A DNA stretch of 50,773 nucleotides, taken from contig MHKK01000015.1 of NCBI GenBank assembly GCA_001818365.1, forward strand, positions 1 through 50,773, in the 5' to 3' direction. The notes below the pieces were generated by a model that searched no databases, was not told the DNA's origin, and saw nothing but the letters and a program-made list of their open reading frames with translations. The DNA comes from Candidatus Komeilibacteria bacterium RIFCSPHIGHO2_01_FULL_52_14. GTDB taxonomy: Bacteria > Patescibacteriota > Patescibacteriia > UBA1558 > 2-01-FULL-52-15. Positions 6,898-13,849 of the stretch are shown piece after piece. Position 1 is the stretch's first letter, and every line of letters starts with the position of its first letter. Both the position numbers and the translations under genes were made by a program.

Positions 6898-7446
6898 ATG
6901 AAGGGCATCAAGAATTCGCTTAAGGAGAGGATAGCTCTTCTTAGAATACGGCAGGGCGACGCGGAAGCATTCGGCTTCATTTACGACAGTTACATTGACA
7001 GAATTCACCGGTACGTCGCGTTCAGGATCTCTGATGCCGGTTTGGTACACGATCTGATACAGGACGTCTTTCTTGAAACATGGGAGTATCTTGTGTCAAA
7101 GCGGCCTGTGGATAACATCCGGTCATTTCTGTACCGGGTTGCCCACAATAAGATCGTCGATTACTACCGGACACGCGAGCGACAGGCAGCTCTGATTACG
7201 GATCTTCCCGATGAGCAACCGATACAGAATCAGCTGGAGGCAACCGTCGACCTGGTGCTCATTAAGAAATCGATCGTTCATCTGAAGTCCGAATATCAGG
7301 ATGTCATCGTGCTCCGTTTTATAGAAGGATTGAATATCGCAGAAATAAGCGCGGTCATGAGCAAGGAACCGCCAGCGATCAGGGTTCTGCTGCATCGAGC
7401 GCTTGCATCACTTCGTCAGGTAGTCGGCGGGAAGGAAGAAAAATGA
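6898..7446 (+). CDS. ECF-type RNA polymerase sigma factor
   Basis: The 182-residue product has the two-domain layout of sigma-70 group 4 factors. The sigma-2 region is at about residues 20-65 (D-A-E-A-F-G-x-I-Y-D-S-Y, then D-L-I-Q-D-V-F-L-E-T-W). A linker follows, then a sigma-4 helix-turn-helix at about 127-172 (L-K-S-E-Y-Q-D-V-I-V-L-R-F-I-E-G, then I-A-E-I-S). It would direct RNA polymerase to a small regulon. Three bases separate it from the next gene, a membrane protein of the type usually paired with such factors in CPR genomes, so that protein is the likely controller. An ECF factor often activates its own operon; short inverted bases around 6866-6886 could be its site, but this is only a guess. 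Confidence 0.9.
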   Translation: MKGIKNSLKERIALLRIRQGDAEAFGFIYDSYIDRIHRYVAFRISDAGLVHDLIQDVFLETWEYLVSKRPVDNIRSFLYRVAHNKIVDYYRTRERQAALITDLPDEQPIQNQLEATVDLVLIKKSIVHLKSEYQDVIVLRFIEGLNIAEISAVMSKEPPAIRVLLHRALASLRQVVGGKEEK

Positions 7447-7449
7447 TTC

Positions 7450-8709
7450 ATGAAAATCAGTAACCACAGTTTGCATAAATTGCGTGAACTGCCCGAGCTG
7501 CAACTCGACCGGCAGCAATTAAAATTGGAAAAACATCGTCTGCTTGCGGAAATCAATCGCCGGCAGGAGATACGCGCGGCGACACATTTGTCAGTCGGAG
7601 ACGCTCTTCGCCTGGCTTCGTTTCGATTCATTCGACGGGTCATTCCTCGCCGCCAATTTATTATGGCGACGATGCTGATTATTCTGCTGACCGTTTCTAC
7701 GAACGTCATGGCGCGGGCAGCGGTTCCTGGAGATATTTTGTGGACCGTTAAGCTGACCTTTGAAAAAGCCGAAGTCGCTTTTGCGACAGATTCCGCGCAG
7801 GAGAGTCGCATCCACATGCGTCACGTGGATAATCGTTTGCGCGAATTGAACGTCATTGCATCACGACCGACGACAAACACGTCACGCACAAAAAATATTT
7901 CGGAGCTTGTCCTGCGACTGGAGCGCGATATTACCGCCGCAAGCCAGAGCTTGAAGATCACGACGGATGAAAAAAAGATCGACGAGCAAGGCGTTGTTAT
8001 TGCACTGGCAAAGGATTTGAACGATAAGGCGACCGAGGCGGTCCAGGCGCTCGAGAAGAACAAGAAGACCCTTTCCGATGAAGCTGGTACGACCCTGACC
8101 GTCGATGCCGTATCGGGGCTTTCGTTCAACACCAGTACCGCTCCCGAATTGACGACGGATCAGATTGCTTCTTCAAGCACGACGCCCGATACTCCGGCGC
8201 CGCAACCGGTGCCGGTCGAGGTCGACCTCACGTCGGTCATTACGGCGGTACAGATCGTGAACGAATATATCTCGTACGATGCGATCGACTCGCTGATCGA
8301 TCTCGTCGAACATCATAACGCGCCGAACCGCGCGGAAGTCAAAACATTCTTGCAGATTCGCATCGACGAGCAAACGAAGCGACTGACGTCACTGGATGAA
8401 GCCGTAACCCTTGTCAACGACGACTTTATTCTGCATCGGAACGAATCGCGTGATCTTGGCACGCAGGCGCGAGAACTATTGACGGCCTCATCGGACCTGC
8501 TGGTCCTTGATAACCTGAGCGGGTCATTGCGGAAACTCAACGACGCCAAGGGAGACATCTCCCAAATGGCTGATATTCTGCATGAAGCTGCGTCTGCCGG
8601 TGGCATCAATAAGAAGATCGAGCTGGTGACTCCGGTACCTGCCGTACCGAGAGGATCGTCGGTTATCATTCAGAGCGTTCCTGACGTGGCAACCACAACC
8701 GCGGAATAA
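7450..8709 (+). CDS. DUF5667-type membrane protein, probable anti-sigma partner
   Basis: A 419-residue protein with a basic, helical N-terminal part (residues 1-68) predicted to be cytoplasmic, one membrane span at about 69-89, and a long extracytoplasmic part. Straight after the span comes A-V-P-G-D-I-L-W-T-V-K, then helical repeats rich in E and K. This P-G-D-x-L-(Y/W)-x-V-K entry is typical of DUF5667. A proline/threonine linker (about residues 237-257) separates two helical segments. Coupling to the sigma gene suggests that it holds the sigma factor at the membrane and senses envelope state. No zinc-binding anti-sigma motif is seen, so the mechanism is unknown. Confidence 0.75.
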   Translation: MKISNHSLHKLRELPELQLDRQQLKLEKHRLLAEINRRQEIRAATHLSVGDALRLASFRFIRRVIPRRQFIMATMLIILLTVSTNVMARAAVPGDILWTVKLTFEKAEVAFATDSAQESRIHMRHVDNRLRELNVIASRPTTNTSRTKNISELVLRLERDITAASQSLKITTDEKKIDEQGVVIALAKDLNDKATEAVQALEKNKKTLSDEAGTTLTVDAVSGLSFNTSTAPELTTDQIASSSTTPDTPAPQPVPVEVDLTSVITAVQIVNEYISYDAIDSLIDLVEHHNAPNRAEVKTFLQIRIDEQTKRLTSLDEAVTLVNDDFILHRNESRDLGTQARELLTASSDLLVLDNLSGSLRKLNDAKGDISQMADILHEAASAGGINKKIELVTPVPAVPRGSSVIIQSVPDVATTTAE

Positions 8710-8761
8710 ATCTGGAAATCGGCCGGAGGAGTTCTTTGTTACTATCACGATTCATGGTTAC

Positions 8762-8797
8762 GGGTGAGAGGGCTTGAGCATTCGAGCTTTCTCACCC
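8762..8797. terminator. Long hairpin after the sigma/DUF5667 operon
   Basis: Bases 8762-8769 pair perfectly with 8790-8797 and the stem continues inward for about 7 more pairs including G-T pairs. No T-run follows, so it may be a transcript-stabilising or rho-type end rather than an intrinsic terminator. Confidence 0.4.
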
Positions 8798-9145
8798 TTG
8801 ACCAGCCGTCTCGGTAACACGAGGCAGCATGGGTACGCATATGCGCGCGTAAAAGAGGGAACGTTTACTTACCTTCCTGGACGGAATAACTGTCCAGCGG
8901 AGGACTAAGCACCGTTCGTTGTCAATAAGCCCTTCGAAGCATCGGGTTTTCAATCCATTCGCTTGCGTACTGCGCCGTACGGCGCATGTGCCAGCAAGGT
9001 CGAGCCAAGCTCAGCTTGGCGGCCGCAAGTCGGATGACTCCGGGTTTTCGCCCGGCCACCTCGTCGCCCAGCGGGCAACCTGTGTGGAGGTTACTACCGC
9101 GGTGGAAGCGCTTGAGACAATCGAACGATAATAACTCAATAACGA
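8798..9145 (+). promoter_or_regulatory. Hairpin-rich leader upstream of the surface-protein gene
   Basis: This gene-free stretch carries many perfect palindromes: a 16-base one at 8971-8986, an 8-base-pair hairpin at 9004-9020, and a 5-base-pair stem with a TTTTCG loop at 9040-9055. There are also two mutually exclusive GGAC/GTCC pairings around 8879-8905 that share the GTCC at 8892-8895. No good Shine-Dalgarno site lies before the ATG at 9146. Long structured leaders are known to stabilise abundant S-layer mRNAs, and I infer a similar role. A 70-codon frame crossing it (8919-9131) has no protein-like features. A strong promoter could not be picked out. Confidence 0.4.
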
Positions 9146-12100
9146 ATGAACGTCTTAAAGAAAGTATCCATGAGCTCGTTGATGTTCACGACAGTGTTTA
9201 CGCTGAGCTTTGGATCTTTTGTCCCGACGGCGGCTGCTCTTGTAGCTGGCGATCTGGTCAAAGGACCAAACAGCGACGCTGTCTACTACATTGACGGCAC
9301 AATGAAGCATGTCTTCCCAGATTCGAAGACCTACTTCACGTGGTACGCCAGCTTTGGCGCGATCAAGACGGTTTCCGTGTCGGAACTCGATATGTTCCCG
9401 ACCGGGACACCCGTCGCGTATCGGCCAGGTACCAAGCTGGTAACGCACCCGAATACCGCTCGAGTGTACGCCGTTGAGCCGAGTGGCAACCTGCGATGGG
9501 TTCCGAGTGAAGCCGTCGCATTAGCCCTCTACGGTTCAGATTGGGCGAAGATGGTCAATGACGTCCACGAACTGACCTTCGGTAACTACACCGTTGGCTC
9601 AGATCTGACGACGACCTACCACGCGAAAGGTACGCTCGTGCAGAAGACCGGTGACACGACCATCTACTATGTGGATGGTACGACGATCCGGCCCTTTGCT
9701 TCGAGCTCTGCGTTCGACACGAACAACCTCAACTATGATTTCATAGTGAAGGTTTCGAGCTTATCGCAGTACACCACAGGAAGCTCCGTCACGGGTGTTG
9801 AGAGCTTCGCAACTATTTCCGGTTCAGGTACAAGCACGGTTACGGGCCCAGCCGGCTCTTTGACCGTATCTCTGTCACCGAGCACGCCAGCAGCGAACCA
9901 GGTTCTTATCGGTGCCGCCGCAAGCGTCCCGATGGTGACCCTTCGTTTGCAGACTGGCGGCACTGCGGTGATCGTTGACTCAGTCACGATCCAGCGCGGT
10001 GGCTTGGCCTCTGATGCCGCGTTCACGGACTTCGACTTGCTGCGCGCCGACACGTGGTTGACGCTCAACAATTCGAGCAAGACCCTGAACTCCACGCATA
10101 ATGCAACCTTCAACGATGACTTTACGGTTCCGGCGAATTCAACCTGGGACGTGATTGTTGCGGCCAACATGGCTGCATCTCTCGCGACCTATGCAGGTGA
10201 ATATCCGACGGTGAACGTAACTGCGATCACGCTGAAGAACAACTCCACCTTATCGGGAACGTTGCCGATCAACGGTAACGTGATGTTGACCAACGGTACC
10301 ATCACGGCCGGTACGGCGCGTGTTGCCATTGGCGCTAACAATCCTTCTGCTGCGACCAAGGAAGTCGGCACCAAGGATTACATCGTGAGCTCGCTTAAGG
10401 TGAACAACAACAGTTCCGAGACCGCGGAGACACTTGTTCTTAAGTCCATGACCTTTACGCAGAATGGTTCTGCGGCACCGTCGGATTTGGAGAACGTCCG
10501 TCTACGCAACACCAACACCGGAACAATCCTAGGCACGATTGCTGCACCGGCCGACAAGAAATTGAACTTCCAAAACCTCAATGTTGAGATTTTGAAAGGC
10601 AATACCATTAACCTCGACCTATTGGTCGACATTAGGGGCGGTTCGGCTCGTACGATCAGCTTGGATGTTGATCAGAAGTCACATATCGTCGTGTGGGACA
10701 ACCTCCGCGGCGTATATGTACTGCCGTCATACTTCAGTGATGCCTCGTACGCCACTGGCGACGCCACGTCACCGTATTATGATCCGGCAGACACGACCGT
10801 CGGTAATGGTAAGCTCCGGATCGAATCAGTAGCCGTCACCCCAACGAACGTCGCCGAGAATAAGACAGGCGTCTTGCTCGGTAAGTTCAAGTTCGTTGCA
10901 GACGGTGAAGCGATGAACGTCACTGCGCTTGGTTTGGTTATTTCCACGACCACGGCAAACAGCAGGGTTGTCAACAACCTGACCAATCTTGTGGTTAAGG
11001 ATCCGGCAGGCAACACCGTTGCCGGTCCAAAGGATCCGACAGCCAACACCAACTATGTGACTGCAACTGCGACGACAACCGATACTATGACGGTTCCGTC
11101 CGGCGAGACCATCTACTCGATCTACGGCGACCTTGACTCCGACTGGACAGCGAGCGATACTCTCCAGGTCGGTATTTATCCTAGCGCTATGACCGTAAAG
11201 GGCGATGTAACGGGTAACACCATTACGCCGACCCCGTCTGGTCAGATCCAGTCGACTCGCATCACCATTAAGTCCGCTGACATCAATGTTTCTGTCGCGC
11301 CGGCTCCGGCTGCGCAGACCGTTGTTGCCGGCGCTCAGAACTTCGAAATCTCGAACCTCGTCCTCGACGCGGCTGATTCCGGCTCTGATGTCCGTGTAAC
11401 CTCGCTGGCTCTTGCAATCAAATCGACCGGCGCGGCTTTCCCGGATGTTGTGAGCGGCGTACAGCTCTTCGTCGGTGCGACCGAGATTCCGATCTCAAGC
11501 CGTTCGACGGCGTGCGCGGGCGCAACCTGCAGCACGGCCGCAACGAACGCAACAACAACCTTATCGATTGCCACGGGCAATCTTACGGTGCCTTCGACCC
11601 AGTCGAAGACCGTGAAAGTCGTGGTTGACATGGGAACAGGCGCTACAAGCGGAACCGTTGCTGTGGGTGTTCAAATGAACTCTGCCGTAACGGCAATCGA
11701 CTCCGAGTCCCAGTCGTTCACCGCGGACATTACCCCCGGTAACGGATCGGCGATGACGCTGGCAGCCGGTGGTACGCTTGACCTCACCCTGTCGCAGGAT
11801 CCGAAAGCTGCACTCGCCGTTGGCGGTACAACCGTCAATGTCGGTCAGTTCTCGCTCCAGGCGCGGTATGAGGGTATGCAACTGAATGCCTTCGGCTTCT
11901 CGCTCGGCAACCCAGACGGCGGTTATGACCAGGGCAGCGACTTTAACCAGGTTGAGACCTTAGAGTTGTGGGAGAGCGGCGGTTCGTCCGCACTAGGCAC
12001 CATTTCTGTCAGCGGTGCCGCAGCGACCGTTACCCCGTCATCCGTTGCAACGCTTAGCATCAACCAGTTGAAGAGCTACATCGTCAAAGCCAAGTTTAGG

Positions 12101-12910
12101 GATGTAACCGTTCCAAGCTCTATCGCTCAATCAAATGCCGGTATGCGCGTTACGCTTCGGTGGATTGACGCCGATGGAACCTCTGCCGGTTCTTCGACCT
12201 TGGCTGAGCCGACCTACAGCACGGCCTTCAACTCGTTCAGCTCATACAAGAGCATTCCGACCGTTGCGCTGGGCAGTATTACAACTGACCAGGTAACCGG
12301 CTCCGGCTCTGAAGTTGACTTGTTCAAGTTCAGTGTCACGGCGAACAGCATGGGTCCGGTTGGTCTTGCTAAGCTCTCATTCAGCGTTTCGACTTCATCG
12401 GGCGTCCGAATGAGCCTTACGGGATACTCACTGTACATGGGCCCGGCCTCCAACGACACGAGCTCGCAGATAGCTGATTCGGGCGATGTACTTGTGCAAC
12501 AGGGTGGTGATAACCTTGCTGGCATCCATCAAGTGGCTGTTAAGTTCGACTACAACCATAACAGCGGTTCAACTCAAACGGATCTAGGTTCCGGAGAGTT
12601 GATCGAAATTTCAGGTGGTACAACCAAGTACTTCACCCTGAAAGGTACTGTCTCAGCGTTGAGCTCGACCGCGAACGATGACTCCATTATCACCCGCATG
12701 GGTGGTGATGCAGGATTCGCATCGACGGCTCTCGTCAACGTGGGTGGTATCGACGGGGCTGTCGAACATGACGACTTCATCTGGTCAGATCTGAACTTCG
12801 TGTCAGGGTATAACTCATCAACCGCTACGTACACCGTTGGTTGGTTCAATGGTTACCGCGTAACCGGTCTTGATGATAACACCACGACACCGATGACTCA
12901 GACCGACTAA
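9146..12910 (+). CDS. Large exported surface protein, S-layer-like
   Basis: At 1254 residues this is the largest product in the window. It starts with a signal peptide (K5-K6, hydrophobic core to about residue 26, likely cut near A29-A31). Three related repeats of about 50 residues follow at roughly 36-85, 92-145 and 160-210, with the core pattern L-V-x(5-8)-V-Y-Y-x-D-G-T and a V-F-P or P-F-A element. Similar repeats mark surface proteins of CPR bacteria. The remaining 1000 residues are rich in Thr, Ser, Ala, Gly and Val with alternating beta pattern, like stacked immunoglobulin-like domains. The composition suits a secreted array or fibre protein and a heavily glycosylated one. No C-terminal anchor or sortase motif is visible. 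A terminator follows, so it is a single-gene unit. Function as the S-layer is inference. Confidence 0.8.
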   Translation: MNVLKKVSMSSLMFTTVFTLSFGSFVPTAAALVAGDLVKGPNSDAVYYIDGTMKHVFPDSKTYFTWYASFGAIKTVSVSELDMFPTGTPVAYRPGTKLVTHPNTARVYAVEPSGNLRWVPSEAVALALYGSDWAKMVNDVHELTFGNYTVGSDLTTTYHAKGTLVQKTGDTTIYYVDGTTIRPFASSSAFDTNNLNYDFIVKVSSLSQYTTGSSVTGVESFATISGSGTSTVTGPAGSLTVSLSPSTPAANQVLIGAAASVPMVTLRLQTGGTAVIVDSVTIQRGGLASDAAFTDFDLLRADTWLTLNNSSKTLNSTHNATFNDDFTVPANSTWDVIVAANMAASLATYAGEYPTVNVTAITLKNNSTLSGTLPINGNVMLTNGTITAGTARVAIGANNPSAATKEVGTKDYIVSSLKVNNNSSETAETLVLKSMTFTQNGSAAPSDLENVRLRNTNTGTILGTIAAPADKKLNFQNLNVEILKGNTINLDLLVDIRGGSARTISLDVDQKSHIVVWDNLRGVYVLPSYFSDASYATGDATSPYYDPADTTVGNGKLRIESVAVTPTNVAENKTGVLLGKFKFVADGEAMNVTALGLVISTTTANSRVVNNLTNLVVKDPAGNTVAGPKDPTANTNYVTATATTTDTMTVPSGETIYSIYGDLDSDWTASDTLQVGIYPSAMTVKGDVTGNTITPTPSGQIQSTRITIKSADINVSVAPAPAAQTVVAGAQNFEISNLVLDAADSGSDVRVTSLALAIKSTGAAFPDVVSGVQLFVGATEIPISSRSTACAGATCSTAATNATTTLSIATGNLTVPSTQSKTVKVVVDMGTGATSGTVAVGVQMNSAVTAIDSESQSFTADITPGNGSAMTLAAGGTLDLTLSQDPKAALAVGGTTVNVGQFSLQARYEGMQLNAFGFSLGNPDGGYDQGSDFNQVETLELWESGGSSALGTISVSGAAATVTPSSVATLSINQLKSYIVKAKFRDVTVPSSIAQSNAGMRVTLRWIDADGTSAGSSTLAEPTYSTAFNSFSSYKSIPTVALGSITTDQVTGSGSEVDLFKFSVTANSMGPVGLAKLSFSVSTSSGVRMSLTGYSLYMGPASNDTSSQIADSGDVLVQQGGDNLAGIHQVAVKFDYNHNSGSTQTDLGSGELIEISGGTTKYFTLKGTVSALSSTANDDSIITRMGGDAGFASTALVNVGGIDGAVEHDDFIWSDLNFVSGYNSSTATYTVGWFNGYRVTGLDDNTTTPMTQTD

Positions 12911-12933
12911 GAGAAGCGCTCTCTATAACTATT

Positions 12934-12973
12934 TCCCTCCCTTGGTTTCGGCCCGGGGAGGGAGTAGTTTTTT
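12934..12973 (+). terminator. Intrinsic terminator of the surface-protein gene
   Basis: An 8-base-pair GC-rich perfect stem (12934-12941 with 12956-12963) is followed by GTAGTTTTTT. It starts 24 bases after the stop codon. Confidence 0.85.
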
Positions 12974-12999
12974 AGAAGGAATTGAAAGCCCGAACGTAG

Positions 13000-13047
13000 C
13001 CACCGGGAGGGTGGTTCCGCCAGAGGCGGACAGGCGCCCTATGGGCG
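13000..13047. repeat. Three tandem mini-hairpins
   Basis: Perfect stems follow each other: 13000-13004 with 13010-13014, 13016-13021 with 13025-13030, and 13035-13039 with 13043-13047. They sit just upstream of a good promoter and resemble the hairpin row before uppS. The role is unknown. Confidence 0.5.
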
Positions 13048-13052
13048 AAATA

Positions 13053-13081
13053 TAGACAGTAGGGTGATTTTCCTGTACAGT
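13053..13081 (+). promoter_or_regulatory. Promoter of the TPR / O-antigen ligase operon
   Basis: TAGACA (13053-13058) and TACAGT (13076-13081) have 17-base spacing. The -10 ends 10 bases before the ATG, so the mRNA leader would be only about 3-4 bases. Confidence 0.6.
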
Positions 13082-13091
13082 TTTCACCATC

Positions 13092-13847
13092 ATGAAAATA
13101 AACCGGACCGCAAAATACGCAGTAATCATCGTTGTTGTTATCGGCGCAATCGGCTTGGGCCGTAGTATTATGCAGCCGAAACAGCAGCCCGGCGGCAACC
13201 GGATCGTACGTGAGCAGCTTATTGCCGATATACGCGCGTTCGAAATAAAGCGCACCGATCTGACACAGGACGAGCAGGAAAAAAAACGGAAAGAATTCGA
13301 CGACGCGCTGAAAGCATTCGATGAGGGGTTTCTTTTTGTGAAGCAGCAGGGCGAAGGCGGGCTTGCGGCTATTTATTGGCCGCTTGTCAGTTTAGGGTCG
13401 ATCCATCGTGACGTCGGAGATTATGAAAAGGCGGAGGAAACGTTCAAGTATCTTGCGGAGATTGATCCGAATGCTTTTCTTCCGTATGGATTGCTCGGCG
13501 ATTTGTACAGCCAGCTCAAGCAGTATGATAAGGCGCTCGAAAACTATGGTAAGGCAGTTGCCATTTCTGACGTGGATGAAGCGTTTCTTGATACGTACTA
13601 TGGAAATATGTACGGCATCTATATTTCGGAGAAAAAAGACCCCGCGGCCGCAGAGCAGATGCTGATCGATGGCATCAAGCTCCATCCGGCAGACACGAAC
13701 CTGGTTGCTCAACTGGCACTGCACTACCGGATGAGCGGGGATATCGATAAGGCGATATCGCGTTACAAAGAGCTTCTGGCAAAAAAACCGGACAGTATAG
13801 TCGCCAAACAGGCGCTCGATCAGCTTGAACCAGACATTGTGCACTAA
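13092..13847 (+). CDS. Membrane-anchored TPR protein
   Basis: The 251-residue protein has a short basic N-terminus, one span at about residues 9-25 and an extracytoplasmic or periplasmic-side solenoid of tetratricopeptide repeats. Helical pairs with D-Y-E-K-A-E-E-T-F, Q-Y-D-K-A-L-E-N-Y and D-I-D-K-A-I-S-R-Y are about 35 residues apart (near residues 115, 148 and 220), ending in the typical I-D-P-N / K-P-D-S turns. TPRs bind other proteins. It is 2 bases before the O-antigen ligase gene, which carries its own TPRs, so the two probably work in one surface-glycan complex. Confidence 0.8.
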   Translation: MKINRTAKYAVIIVVVIGAIGLGRSIMQPKQQPGGNRIVREQLIADIRAFEIKRTDLTQDEQEKKRKEFDDALKAFDEGFLFVKQQGEGGLAAIYWPLVSLGSIHRDVGDYEKAEETFKYLAEIDPNAFLPYGLLGDLYSQLKQYDKALENYGKAVAISDVDEAFLDTYYGNMYGIYISEKKDPAAAEQMLIDGIKLHPADTNLVAQLALHYRMSGDIDKAISRYKELLAKKPDSIVAKQALDQLEPDIVH

Positions 13848-13849
13848 GC

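Noticed and set aside
8919..9294. Two overlapping open frames (70 and 102 codons) in the leader of the surface-protein gene
   Set aside because: They cross GC-rich hairpins, have Cys/Arg-rich unprotein-like sequence, and the longer one overlaps the signal peptide of the real gene in another frame.
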